Shown here: in pieces, positions 17,348 through 26,433 of the stretch
Position numbering within the stretch: position 1 is the first letter of the stretch
Layout: each line of letters begins with the position of its first letter
Assembly: GCA_020072845.1 (NCBI GenBank)
Contig: JAIQGF010000004.1
Coordinates: forward strand, 253,508 to 317,507
DNA: 64,000 nucleotides
Source of the DNA: Terriglobia bacterium
GTDB taxonomy: Bacteria > Acidobacteriota > Terriglobia > Terriglobales > Acidobacteriaceae
Direction: 5' to 3'
Notes under the pieces: generated by a model
What the model was told of the DNA's origin: nothing
Databases searched by the model: none
The model's input: only the letters and a program-made list of their open reading frames with translations
Made by a program: the position numbers and the translations under genes

Positions 17348-17743
17348 AACAGCTCTCCTTTCGAGTCTGCACAGGTGAGTAATCTCCCTCGCGGCGGCGG
17401 CTACACGCTGGCCATCAGGCGCCCGTTCACCGTGGCGGGAGTGGCAAGGGCCGAGCGGGCCGGCAATTCGAGGCCGCGCACAGGGAAAGGGCCCCCGCCT
17501 GCGCCGCCTGCCTGGGACGGGCGGCGCAGCTCGGGAGCCCAGAACTCTTGATGCGTCGAATCCGACTGCAAGCACCTACACATCAACCCAAATCCTCATG
17601 CGCGCCTCGCTCTCTTCGGCCGCCAAGACGGAGGTGAATCCGGCTCTGGCAGCGCTTTTCGCGCGGCGACGAAGGTTTTTCCCGGGTGAATCGCGACGCT
17701 CTTTTCGCCTGAAGCCCGCAGCCCGCAGCCTGAAACCTGTTCA
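17348..17743. other. Long leader and intergenic region upstream of the cold-shock gene
   Basis: 396 bp between divergent csp and yihY genes. The csp-proximal part is GC-rich and may be its leader. The other end has a short CTGAAGCCCGCAGCCCGCAG array (17709-17735). No recognised gene. Confidence 0.45.
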
Positions 17744-18694
17744 GTGATAGCATCCGACTATATGGCCTCCGAACCGCGCGCCACCGCCGAACCCCCGGCC
17801 TCCGCCACTGCAGTTGAGGCGACCCGGCCCGTCATCCTCCCGGACAGGGGCGCCGCCGGCCTGCCAGCCGTAATCCGCCAGATCGTGCCCACCGCGAAAT
17901 TCCTGATGCGCACTGAGGTCCATACCTTCGCCTTCTCCGTCGCGGCCAATGCCATCCTGTCATTCTTTCCTTTCGTCGTCCTGCTCCTGGTGGTCACCCG
18001 GCGCGTTTTTCATTCGCAAATGATGTACGACACCCTCGTCCGCCTCCTGCGCGACTACCTGCCCAGCAGCCAGGACTTCCTCATTCGCAACCTGAAGGCC
18101 ATGGCGGGGGCGCGCCGCGGGGTGCAGATCTTTTCCGTCGTCATGTTGCTGATCACCTCGACCGGCATCTTTCTGCCGCTCGAAGTCGCGCTCAACCACG
18201 TGTGGGGATTTGCCAAGAACCGCTCATATGTGTGGAACCAGGTAGTGTCGCTGCTGCTGGCCATCGGATGCGGTCTGCTGGCGCTGCTCTCGATCGCGCT
18301 GACCGCCGGCAACACGCTGCTGCTGCAGCACGCGCTCGGCGCCACGTCCTATTACGGCTGGCGCGGATGGCTGGTCGCCCACATCTCCCAGATCGTGATG
18401 AAGGTCTTCGCCAGTGCCGCCAGCATCGCCATCTTCTTCCTGGTTTACTGGGTCCTTCCCAACGGCAAGGTGCCGGTTCGCGCCGTGCTGCCGGCCGCCT
18501 TCATCACCGGCCTGTGCTGGGAGCTGGCCAAGTACGCCTACGTGGTCGCGCTCCCCTGGCTGAATTTCCAGGAAGTCTACGGGCCGTTCTCCATTTCGGT
18601 CACGCTGATCTTCTGGGCCTTTCTTTCCGGCCTGCTGCTGCTTGGGGGCGCGCACCTGTCGGCCGCCGGACGCGAAAACAGCCCCGAGTCCTAG
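17744..18694 (+). CDS. YihY/BrkB-family membrane protein
   Basis: An inner-membrane protein of the YihY/virulence factor BrkB family (316 residues from a GTG; the ATG at 17762 is an equally good start). Six hydrophobic segments are visible after a Pro/Ala-rich cytoplasmic head. Family motifs include HTFAFSVAANAILSFFP near the first helix, VFASAASIAIFFLVYWVLPN, and LCWELAKYAYVVAL with YGPFSISVTLIFWAFLSG near the end. Molecular function of the family is unsettled. It converges with the minus-strand hypothetical gene. Confidence 0.9.
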   Translation: MIASDYMASEPRATAEPPASATAVEATRPVILPDRGAAGLPAVIRQIVPTAKFLMRTEVHTFAFSVAANAILSFFPFVVLLLVVTRRVFHSQMMYDTLVRLLRDYLPSSQDFLIRNLKAMAGARRGVQIFSVVMLLITSTGIFLPLEVALNHVWGFAKNRSYVWNQVVSLLLAIGCGLLALLSIALTAGNTLLLQHALGATSYYGWRGWLVAHISQIVMKVFASAASIAIFFLVYWVLPNGKVPVRAVLPAAFITGLCWELAKYAYVVALPWLNFQEVYGPFSISVTLIFWAFLSGLLLLGGAHLSAAGRENSPES

Positions 18695-18714
18695 TCCCGA
18701 GTCTTACAAACAAT

Positions 18715-19215
18715 TCACGAGGTAGTTTTTTCGAATTCCTGCCCGCTTATCTCCAGGCCAGCATCCCGGATCACTGCGGAAAGAACGCGCACGTCGCGCG
18801 ACATCCCGCGAAGTGCCACGGCGATCTCCCTTACGGAAAATCGGCCTGCTATTGCGAGATAGATTGCACCTCGGTTGCCCGGCAACGCAACTGCGATAAC
18901 GGTGTCCTCCGCGGTCCATGAAACCGGGATCTTGCCGCCGACTTCGGTGATGACGGTGATATCGCCATCTCCGAGCCATTGCGCGCCGTCGAGCATTTCA
19001 GCGAACACCCCGACAGTCGTTCTGCCTGGCAATACGTGGCGACGGACCAGTTGGACGACGGCCAGCCTGCGGTGCGCCACCGGCATGGATGCGTCATTCG
19101 CAATCCCGCTCCAAAACGAGGGGAGCTCAACCACTGCCCCGAGAAGCTCGCCGGCTTGGCCTATCTCAGCTTCGCTGGCGTCGGCTCGCTTGAACTCTTC
19201 AAATGGATCTCGCAC
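18715..19215 (-). CDS. Hypothetical protein, second gene of a two-gene unit
   Basis: 166 residues, no recognised domain, no signal peptide and no membrane helix. A central region has LPGRTTVGVFAEMLDGAQWLGDGDITVI and a hydrophobic AVALPGNRGAIYLAIAGRF segment. It begins only 2 bp after the stop of the eCIS-like gene on the same strand, so the two are almost certainly co-translated. A partner, chaperone or immunity role is possible but is inference only. Confidence 0.6.
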   Translation of the reverse strand: MRDPFEEFKRADASEAEIGQAGELLGAVVELPSFWSGIANDASMPVAHRRLAVVQLVRRHVLPGRTTVGVFAEMLDGAQWLGDGDITVITEVGGKIPVSWTAEDTVIAVALPGNRGAIYLAIAGRFSVREIAVALRGMSRDVRVLSAVIRDAGLEISGQEFEKTTS

Positions 19216-19217
19216 GA

Positions 19218-20144
19218 CTAGGTGGTGTCTACCTTGGTTGTCTTTGTTGCCGCTTTGTCTTTGCTACAGCAATCCCAGGTCGCTTTCAGGGTGTGGGAGA
19301 TCGAACCAGTCCCTCCGCTCAACGTCGAAGCACTCGTCGTCGTGGGCAGGATATAGCCGGGCGCTTTGTTCGTCACTTTGAAGCTACTCGGCAGGGTTAG
19401 GCCGTCGTAAAACTCTGCTGTCCCTTTGACCGTAACGGATCCCTTCGTATCGCTTCCGGGACCGGGGGTACCGTAGGTATCATCTTTAACGTCGCCCTTT
19501 TCAGCGTAGGTTGTGACCTGCTGGTCCTTGTGGATTTGCCAAGCTTCCCATACGGGATACCACCCTGGCTGCAGCCCGCCTTTCCTAGGGTCAAACGCTT
19601 TGTTACTGCAGTCCTTGACGTTATAGGGTAGCTCTACTTTCTGCACGACCCAGCCACCTTTAGTTGTTTTCTTGTCAAGCTCCCACTGAATGACCCACTT
19701 GAACCCGCCGCAGTCACTCGCGGTCGGAGCTGATACCGTCTTCTTGGTCAGTTTCGGCGATGTGGCGGCGGCAGCGCCTCCGCCCGCGGGAGCCCCAGCA
19801 TCCGGCTTAGCTCCTGGCTTAGCTTTTGGCCCACCGTTCCCGGAAATCTCCATCCAAGGCTCTTCATCGGCGAGCGGAGTAGCGGGCTTGCCAGCGGTGC
19901 TGGTGATGATAGGAATTCGGCTGAAATCGTGACCGGATCGTGGAAAGCCGGTAACAGTGGAGTCTGCCTTTCTAGTTTCCGCTCGATCGAACAGCCGGTG
20001 CACGGCTTGATTCCCAATTGTGCGCTGTAAATGAAGGATCGAGTTCGCCTCTGGGCTGTGCCCTAAGTGTTCCCGGGAGGGTGTTGGAGGCTTGGTAGAT
20101 GCGGTCTGCCTAGTCGACTTCCGTTTCTCAGCGAACGAACGCAT
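19218..20144 (-). CDS. Protein with eCIS-type (DUF4157-like) N-terminus
   Basis: 308 residues. The N-terminus contains ILHLQRTIGNQAVHRLF and HDFSRIPI. I know this pairing from the leader of DUF4157 proteins linked to extracellular contractile injection systems. The DUF4157 HExxH core is absent. Instead a Pro/Ala/Gly linker (~100-130) leads to a Trp/Tyr-rich, Cys-containing domain (FKWVIQWELDKK, WYPVWEAWQIHKD, TLKATWDCCSKDK) with no recognised family. There is no signal peptide, consistent with a non-Sec route. The ribosome site GGAAGGGGA precedes the ATG. No contractile-tail genes are in the window. Confidence 0.6.
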   Translation of the reverse strand: MRSFAEKRKSTRQTASTKPPTPSREHLGHSPEANSILHLQRTIGNQAVHRLFDRAETRKADSTVTGFPRSGHDFSRIPIITSTAGKPATPLADEEPWMEISGNGGPKAKPGAKPDAGAPAGGGAAAATSPKLTKKTVSAPTASDCGGFKWVIQWELDKKTTKGGWVVQKVELPYNVKDCSNKAFDPRKGGLQPGWYPVWEAWQIHKDQQVTTYAEKGDVKDDTYGTPGPGSDTKGSVTVKGTAEFYDGLTLPSSFKVTNKAPGYILPTTTSASTLSGGTGSISHTLKATWDCCSKDKAATKTTKVDTT

Positions 20145-20415
20145 GGCTAGTCCCCTTCCCCTCGATCCTCAGATGCTAAACGGGCCGGTTAGCATTGTAT
20201 TGGCAAACAAGTGGTTGCGTCTCTCCCCCAGTCTCGGCCGGCGGACGCCATACCGCGGACTGCCGGGAATCCCTTTTCTAAACCGGCGGAGCGGCCCTGT
20301 TTCCCATTACGGGACCGTGTCACGCCGGAAAGTGCCGCGCTTCACAGACCCTGGCGCCATGCGCTGCCTAAAATCGGCTTTCCCCTAAGGTGCCCGGTTT
20401 CCGAGATTTTATATC

Positions 20416-20928
20416 GTGAGCCGATATATATGCTCGACCGTCCTCCTGGCGCTTCTGCTCGTGCCCCTGGCGTCGGGGCAGGATACTCTTGACCTGCGCC
20501 GGCTGGCCCACGATGCCGGCATCATCTTCATCGGCACGGTGCAGAAGATCGAACCGGTAGCCTCCGCCGCCCCCGGTGACATCGGCGTGGTGCGCATCAC
20601 CTTCCTGGTCGAGGACGCCCTGCGCGGCGCCACGGCCGGCGAGCTGCTCACCGTCAGTGAATGGGACAGGCTCTGGACCTCGGGCGACCGCTACCGCGTC
20701 GGCGAAGAACTGCTGCTGTTCCTGTACCCGCCCTCGGAGAACCTCGGTCTCACCTCCACGGTGGCAGGCACGCGCGGGCACATCTCGCTTGCGGATTCGC
20801 CGCTTTCGATGGCGGCCGTCGCGCAGCAGATTGCCGATGAGCCATCCTTGGGCGTGCCGCCGGAGCCTTCCCCACACAACCCGGTTCGATCTTCCCGGCC
20901 GCCGGCGCGCGCGCCAGTCGCGGAATGA
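20416..20928 (+). CDS. Secreted hypothetical protein
   Basis: 170 residues from a GTG. It has a clear signal peptide (ICSTVLLALLLVPLASGQ) followed by a compact beta-rich domain (IIFIGTVQKIEPV...VRITFLVEDALRG...GEELLLFLYP) of the kind found in extracytoplasmic acidobacterial proteins, and a Pro-rich tail. Its stop overlaps the start of the 998-residue gene (ATGA-type overlap at 20925-20928), so the pair is translationally coupled and probably functions together outside the cytoplasm. Confidence 0.7.
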   Translation: MSRYICSTVLLALLLVPLASGQDTLDLRRLAHDAGIIFIGTVQKIEPVASAAPGDIGVVRITFLVEDALRGATAGELLTVSEWDRLWTSGDRYRVGEELLLFLYPPSENLGLTSTVAGTRGHISLADSPLSMAAVAQQIADEPSLGVPPEPSPHNPVRSSRPPARAPVAE

Positions 20929-23921
20929 CGATGCGAATCCGGGTGCTCACCCTCGCCGCGCTGCTTGCCCTGGCGCTGCCCATCGCGGCCCACGCCGGCG
21001 GGCCGTTGTACGTCGCCGGCAGCGGCTTCAATTCCGGCGCCGCGGGAACGCCCCTGAGCTGGTCCGGCGGGCAGATCTCGTACTACACCGACCAGGGCGA
21101 TCTCAGCACGCTCCTGCGCCAGGCGGACGCGAACACCTTCGTCGCCGGCGCCTTCTCGCTCTGGACTTCGGTACCCACCGCGGCGCTCGCCGCCACCCGC
21201 GCCGGTCAACTGGATGAAGACGTCAGCGGCGCCAACGTCACGCGCTCGGGCGGCGTGCTCAGCATGCCCGCCGACATCCAGCCGACCTCCGCCAAGCCGT
21301 TCGCCATCGTCTATGACTTCGATGGCCTCGTCATTGATGCGCTGCTCGGCACCGGCGCTTCCGCGGCGCAGAATTGCGCCACCAACGCCGTGGTCGGGGG
21401 ACCCGACCGCTTCACCGCCGACGCGCACATTGCGCATGCGCTGCTCATCGTCAACGGAAATTGCGCGCGCATCTCCACCGACCTGCCGCTGCTGCGCTAC
21501 GCCTTGGCGCGCATGATCGGCCGCGCGCTCGGTCTCGACTGGTCACAGCTCAACGACAACGTCTTTACCGGCTCGCCGCCCCCCACCACCGACGACACTG
21601 CCGGCTTCCCCCTGATGCATCCCGAAGGCGCCTTGTGCGGCCGTTCCTACGGATGCGCCTACAACGCCGACCAGCTCCGCATGGACGATCGCGCGGCCAT
21701 TTCGCGGCTCTATCCCGTGACCTCCGGCAACCTGACGCAGTTCCCGGGTAAAACGGCATTCGCCTCCTCCACCGCCCGCATTCGCGGGCGCGTCCTGTTC
21801 CCCGGCTGGGACACCGCGCCCGGCGACGGCATGCAGGGCGTTAATATCGTTGCACGATATATTGATCCCGTGACCGGCGCGGCGTCGCATGCCGCGACCG
21901 CGTCGTCCCTCTCGGGCTTCCTGTTTCGCGGCAATGCCGGCAACGAGATCACCGGGTTCACCGCCGCCACCGGGGAGCGGTTCGATCACTGGGGATCCGA
22001 TGACCCGGCGCTGCGCGGTTTTTACGACCTCGCGGGCCTGGAAATTCCAACCGGCTCGAACAGCGCGCGATTCCAGCTCACGGTCGAGGCCATGAATCCG
22101 CTCTATACCGGCGCGCTGGCCGCCGGCCCGTATAAGTTGTCGCAGGTCAGGCCATCGGGAACGTTTGCGCCGCTGGTGCTCACCGTGAATCGCGGCGGCG
22201 ACCTTGTCCAGGACATCGTCATGCAGGGCGCCGCCTCCGTGCCGCTGGACAGCACCGAGCCGCATTCGTTCGCGCAGCCGGCGGCCATTCCCGGCGCCGG
22301 CCACTGGACCGCGTCGCTCGGCTACTACGGCGACTTCGACTGGCACGCCTTGCACGCCAGGTCCAATCGCAGCTTCACCCTCGACATCACCGCGCTGGAC
22401 GACGCCGCCGCCGCGACCACCTCCAAGGCACTGCCCGTGATCGGCCTGTGGGCGCCCGACGCCGCCGAATCCGACGCGCCGCTCGCCGCTCAAACCTGGT
22501 TGAACGTTGCCGGCGTCACGACACGCCTGCGCGCCACGCTTGGCTCAGCCGGGATGTACAAGCTCGCCATTGCCGATGCCCGCGGGGACGGCCGCCCTGA
22601 CTTCCGCTACTGCGCCCGCCTGCTCTATGCCGACGACGTCTCCCCGGCGCAGGCCGCCGCCGGCACCGTGCTGCGCATCACCGGCATGGGATTCGTGCCG
22701 GGCATCAACGTCACCGTCGGCGGCGCCTCCGCCGCCGTCCTCTCCTATGCCGTGGATGAGTTGCTGGTTGCGGCGCCCGCGCTGCCCGATGGCGTCAACG
22801 ACCTCACCCTCACCGACCCTGCGACCGGCGCCACCGCCGGCATCCCCGGCGCCATCACCTACGGCGGTGGCGGGGGGACAACGCTGCAATTGCTGCTCGG
22901 CTCTAATCCGCCGGTTCCGGTCGGGGTCATGGCGCCCAACCCATTTCGCGTGCGGGTACTCGCCGCCGACGGCGTCACGCCCGTCGCCAGCGCGTCCGTG
23001 ACCTTCACCGCACCGGGCTCCTCGGTGTCGTTGCTGCCGTGCAACACCACCGCGTGCCTCGTCGCCACCGACGGCGCTGGCGAAGCCGACATCTGGATTT
23101 TGGTGAAGGCCGCGGGCCCAACCACGATTAGCGCATCTCTCGCCAACGGGCAGACAACTTCGGCCACGGTCAACGGCGTCAGCGGCTCGCTGATGATCTC
23201 GGCGGTGCCGCCGAGAATCTATGTCGCGGCGAACACCACCGCCTCGGTGCCGCTGCTGGCGCGGGTGGCCGGAAACGGCGCCGCGCTTCCCGGACGCCTG
23301 GTGGAATTCCAGGTCATGCTCGGTTCCGGCTCGCTCACCTCGACCACCGCCACCACCGATTCCGCCGGCGAAGCACGCTCCACTCTTGCGGTCACAAACC
23401 TCGCGTCGGAAGTGCGCGTGAGTGCCTGCGTCGGGGTCGCGCCGCAGACCGCGTGCGATATCTTCTATGTTTACCCGGTCGGCGGTGCGCAGTTGCTCAA
23501 GGCGGGCGGCGACGAGCAGTACTTGCCTGTTGGACAAATATTCGCGCCCGTCCGCGTCCGCGTGTCGGATAACAACGTGCCGCCCAATTCCGTCGCCGGC
23601 ATGGCGGTTCACTTCTACATCGCCGTGTATCGCGATCCGGGCAGCGGATCCGTGCAGCAGGCAGGCGAAGTCGTCACCGGGCATCGTGCGCAGCCGATCG
23701 TGATTTCCAGTGCCGACGTGACCGTTGATTCCGACGGATGGGGCCAGGCGAGCTACACACCGGAGATCGCCGCCGCTTGGGGCGCGGTGCAGGTTGATAT
23801 CCAGGCCAGCATTGCGAACGGGCAGACGGTCAGCTTCACGCTGCACACGCTGGGGAGCACCACTCCAAATGGATCCGCCGATCGGACCTCGCCGCTCAGA
23901 TCGAGATCAGCGGAGCGGTGA
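20925..23921 (+). CDS. Large secreted protein with inactive matrixin-like domain and Ig/IPT repeats
   Basis: 998 residues with a signal peptide (1-24). Residues ~45-270 follow the matrixin plan, ending in a Met-turn-like FPLMHP (M231) and DDRAAISRLYP. The zinc site is destroyed: the HExxHxxGxxH position reads R196-M-I-G-R200-A-L-G203-L-D-W206, so only the glycine is kept. Later regions include a carboxypeptidase-like Ig domain (~300-400), an IPT/TIG-like segment (~590-660, ITGMGFVPGINVTVGG) and bacterial Ig-like repeats (~670-960). The C-terminal residues run into an intergenic array. Probable surface binding protein; the fold call is by eye. Confidence 0.75.
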   Translation: MTMRIRVLTLAALLALALPIAAHAGGPLYVAGSGFNSGAAGTPLSWSGGQISYYTDQGDLSTLLRQADANTFVAGAFSLWTSVPTAALAATRAGQLDEDVSGANVTRSGGVLSMPADIQPTSAKPFAIVYDFDGLVIDALLGTGASAAQNCATNAVVGGPDRFTADAHIAHALLIVNGNCARISTDLPLLRYALARMIGRALGLDWSQLNDNVFTGSPPPTTDDTAGFPLMHPEGALCGRSYGCAYNADQLRMDDRAAISRLYPVTSGNLTQFPGKTAFASSTARIRGRVLFPGWDTAPGDGMQGVNIVARYIDPVTGAASHAATASSLSGFLFRGNAGNEITGFTAATGERFDHWGSDDPALRGFYDLAGLEIPTGSNSARFQLTVEAMNPLYTGALAAGPYKLSQVRPSGTFAPLVLTVNRGGDLVQDIVMQGAASVPLDSTEPHSFAQPAAIPGAGHWTASLGYYGDFDWHALHARSNRSFTLDITALDDAAAATTSKALPVIGLWAPDAAESDAPLAAQTWLNVAGVTTRLRATLGSAGMYKLAIADARGDGRPDFRYCARLLYADDVSPAQAAAGTVLRITGMGFVPGINVTVGGASAAVLSYAVDELLVAAPALPDGVNDLTLTDPATGATAGIPGAITYGGGGGTTLQLLLGSNPPVPVGVMAPNPFRVRVLAADGVTPVASASVTFTAPGSSVSLLPCNTTACLVATDGAGEADIWILVKAAGPTTISASLANGQTTSATVNGVSGSLMISAVPPRIYVAANTTASVPLLARVAGNGAALPGRLVEFQVMLGSGSLTSTTATTDSAGEARSTLAVTNLASEVRVSACVGVAPQTACDIFYVYPVGGAQLLKAGGDEQYLPVGQIFAPVRVRVSDNNVPPNSVAGMAVHFYIAVYRDPGSGSVQQAGEVVTGHRAQPIVISSADVTVDSDGWGQASYTPEIAAAWGAVQVDIQASIANGQTVSFTLHTLGSTTPNGSADRTSPLRSRSAER

Positions 23922-23924
23922 AGA

Positions 23925-24004
23925 AGGTTGTCGGTTATCGGTTTTCGGTAACAACTGCGCGAAGATCTCGTTTTACCGAGAACCGACAACCGTAAACCGA
24001 CAAC
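23925..24004. repeat. CGGTTNT inverted array
   Basis: The left arm (23925-23952) has TCGGTTATCGGTTTTCGG-type units and the right arm (23973-24004) ACCGACAACCGTAAACCG-type units, around a 20-nt loop. It lies between convergent genes. Confidence 0.85.
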
Positions 24005-24007
24005 GCC

Positions 24008-26134
24008 TTACTTCTTCAAATACGAATCCACCCATTCCCCAACCGTTTTCCACCAGAGCTGCGAATTCTGCGGCTTCAGCACCCAGTGTCCTTCGTCGGG
24101 GAAGTACAGCATCTTCGACGGCACCTTCAGACGCTGCAGCGTGGTGAACAACTGGAATCCCTCCGAGACATCCAGCCGGTAATCGCGCTGCCCATGCACC
24201 ACCAGCGTCGGCGTCTTGAAATTCTGCGCGAACATGTGCGGTGACCATTTGTCGTACATGGCGCGGTTGGTCCACGGAGTGCCCTTGAACTCCCACTCGG
24301 GAAACCACAACTCCTCGGTGGTGCCGTACGCCGACGCGGTGTTGAACGTTCCGTCGTGCGACACGATGCACTTGAAGCGCGTGGTGTGGCCGAGGATCCA
24401 GTTGGCCATATACCCGCCGAAACTGGCGCCCAGCGCGCACTCGCGGTCCTTGTCCACGAACGGATATGTCTTCTCCACGTAATCCAGCCCAAGCATCAGG
24501 TCCTGGTACGGGCGCCCGCCCCAGTCGCCCTGGATGGCCTGCGTAAATTTCTGCCCGTAGCCGGTGGAGCCGGTGAAGTTGATCATCACCACCACGTAGC
24601 CGCTGGCGGCCATCAACTCGGCGTTCCAGCGGTACGACCACGAATCTCCCCACGCGCCCTCCGGCCCACCGTGGATGAGAAACTTCACGGGATATTTCTT
24701 CGAGGCATCAAAATTCGGCGGCTTGACCAGGAAGCCTTGCACATTCTGATTCGCCGCGCCCGTGAACCAGAACGGCTCCAGCGGCTGCATGGAGACTTGG
24801 GAGAGGACGGCGTCGTTGATATGAGTTAGTGCGTCTGCGTCACGATTGTCAGTTCGCGGCAGTGCCACACGATAGATTTCGTTCGGTGCACGGACCGACA
24901 TTCTGGTGAAAACGATTGCCTTGCCATCTGGAGTGATCGCGACATCATCATTGTGTCCGCGAACGATCAGGGCACGGCCGCGGTTAGCATTGGGAATAAT
25001 GTTTTGGAAAAAGATTGGTGACTCGCCCTCGTCCTCCGCTGTCAGCAGAATGAGCTTCGAGTCGGGCATCCACGTGAATGAACCGACCCACCGGTCAAAA
25101 TCGCGACTGGTGCCCTTTGTGAGGCTCGTTAGCAACCCCGTCTTGCGGTCGTACAGCACCAACTGGAAGCGATCGCTCTCGTACCCCGGCGTCTCCTGCA
25201 TGCGCCACGCGATGTATTTCCCATCGGGCGAATACAGCGGCGTGGAATCCGACCCCGGCGAGGTGGAAATCTTCTTCGGCGCGCCGCCCGCCACCGGCAC
25301 CACGAAGATCTCGTTGTTGGTCGAGGCCGCCCCGACCTCGTCAATGTTGCTGGTGAACGCCACCTCCTGCCCGTCGGGCGAGAAGGCGTACATGTCCTGC
25401 CCGCCGAGGGAAAACGGCGGCGCGTCGTGATCCCCCGGCGTCAGGTCGCGCGCTGTGGTGCCCCACATCTGCCCGGGTTTGGCAGATGTGGGTTCCGCCG
25501 CCGGCTGAACGAAAATGTGCGTGCGCTTATCGCCCGTGTAGTTCGACCAATGGCGAAAGAAGAGCCCGCGAAAGATCGTGGCCTGCACCTTCGACTTTGT
25601 TTTCTGCTCGTCGCGCTGCTGGTTGCAGGCATCGTCCGGGCAATCAGGATACACGTCGGAGGTGAACAGGATGTACTTCCCGTCCGGCGACCACAGCTCT
25701 CCGCCCGCTTCGGTCGAAATGCGGGTGATCTTCTGCGGCGTGCCCAGCGCGACCGCCGCCGGATCGAAATCCGCCACCCACACCTGCGCGCCGCCTTCTT
25801 TCGCCGAAATGAACGCGATCTTCTTCCCATCCGGCGACCAGCGCGGCCGGTCCTCACCCGCGGCGTCACTCGAAATCTGCTTCGCCTCGGGTGCCCCATC
25901 CTTCGCGCCAGCGAAGGGTGGGTTGAGCGGCACCACCCACAGGTGCGGCGTCTTCTTGTTCTCCTTCAGGTTGACCTCGACCGCGCTGAACGCCACCCAC
26001 TTGCCATCGGGCGAGACCACCGGCTCGCCCACGCGCTTCAGGGCCATCATGTCTTCAAAGGTGAACGGGCGCTTCTGCTGTCCCCAGCCCAACCCCGCCA
26101 CCAGCATCACCAGGATGATCACGCGACGAATCAT
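24008..26134 (-). CDS. S9-family prolyl oligopeptidase-like peptidase
   Basis: A secreted dipeptidyl/acylaminoacyl peptidase-type serine hydrolase. From the ATG at 26134 (ribosome site GGGAGG) it has 708 residues with a signal peptide (IILVMLVAGLGWGQQ). A WD40-like beta-propeller follows (repeats such as SPDGKWVAFS, SPDGKKIAFI, SPDGKYILFT), then an alpha/beta-hydrolase domain. The triad is S571 in GASFGG, D651 in HGQRDYRLD and H683 in DEGHW. Two propeller loops carry palindrome-encoded inserts, at residues ~71-80 and ~214-224. It converges with the upstream secreted pair. Confidence 0.94.
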   Translation of the reverse strand: MIRRVIILVMLVAGLGWGQQKRPFTFEDMMALKRVGEPVVSPDGKWVAFSAVEVNLKENKKTPHLWVVPLNPPFAGAKDGAPEAKQISSDAAGEDRPRWSPDGKKIAFISAKEGGAQVWVADFDPAAVALGTPQKITRISTEAGGELWSPDGKYILFTSDVYPDCPDDACNQQRDEQKTKSKVQATIFRGLFFRHWSNYTGDKRTHIFVQPAAEPTSAKPGQMWGTTARDLTPGDHDAPPFSLGGQDMYAFSPDGQEVAFTSNIDEVGAASTNNEIFVVPVAGGAPKKISTSPGSDSTPLYSPDGKYIAWRMQETPGYESDRFQLVLYDRKTGLLTSLTKGTSRDFDRWVGSFTWMPDSKLILLTAEDEGESPIFFQNIIPNANRGRALIVRGHNDDVAITPDGKAIVFTRMSVRAPNEIYRVALPRTDNRDADALTHINDAVLSQVSMQPLEPFWFTGAANQNVQGFLVKPPNFDASKKYPVKFLIHGGPEGAWGDSWSYRWNAELMAASGYVVVMINFTGSTGYGQKFTQAIQGDWGGRPYQDLMLGLDYVEKTYPFVDKDRECALGASFGGYMANWILGHTTRFKCIVSHDGTFNTASAYGTTEELWFPEWEFKGTPWTNRAMYDKWSPHMFAQNFKTPTLVVHGQRDYRLDVSEGFQLFTTLQRLKVPSKMLYFPDEGHWVLKPQNSQLWWKTVGEWVDSYLKK
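25462..25492. repeat. CCCACATCTGCC palindrome inside the S9 peptidase gene
   Basis: A perfect 12-bp stem, CCCACATCTGCC / GGCAGATGTGGG, with a 7-nt loop, read in frame as EPTSAKPGQMWG. I recall similar hairpins as intergenic repeats in acidobacterial genomes. Confidence 0.8.
25895..25922. repeat. CCCAYCCTTCGC palindrome inside the S9 peptidase gene
   Basis: The stem CCCATCCTTCGC / GCGAAGGGTGGG pairs at 11 of 12 positions with a 4-nt loop, and is read in frame as NPPFAGAKDG. It is a different sequence from the palindrome 400 bp away. Confidence 0.75.
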
Positions 26135-26265
26135 TGCCGTGCCTCCCGACAAAACGGACAAGTGTAGCAGGGCTTACTGTCTGCCTAACGTTCAGGGGTC
26201 GGATACAATGGAGAAGTAGTATCCGAAACGGGAAGCTATCGCCGCCAGATGGCGCGAGAATGATG

Positions 26266-26336
26266 AACACGGAGTCACAGAGACACAGAGGAAGAAGGCA
26301 ACAATTGCTCCTCTGTGACTCTGTGTCTCTGTGTTA
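26266..26336. repeat. CACAGAG inverted array
   Basis: ACGGAGTCACAGAGACACAG-type units (26266-26292) face CTCTGTGACTCTGTGTCTCT-type units (26308-26336). The array lies in the divergent spacer between the S9 peptidase and the LolA-like gene. Confidence 0.85.
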
Positions 26337-26433
26337 TTCGGTTGCCGACGAAAGCCGACAACCGTTCTCGCGCATCTAAATGAGCAGGACGCAAACGCAA
26401 CTTTCCCGCGTATCTCGGGGTTGTTCCAATCGT

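Noticed and set aside
17348..17575. N-terminal extension of the cold-shock protein to 143 residues
   Set aside because: The added part has no CSP similarity, and a GTG with a strong AAAGGAGA site gives the normal 67-residue protein.
18715..20144. A complete contractile injection locus
   Set aside because: No sheath, tube, baseplate or AAA+ gene is present; only one protein has the leader pattern.
22545..23846. Long minus-strand frame opposite the 998-residue secreted protein
   Set aside because: It is His/Arg/Gly-rich shadow sequence with no recognisable motif; the plus frame has a signal peptide and Ig-like repeats.
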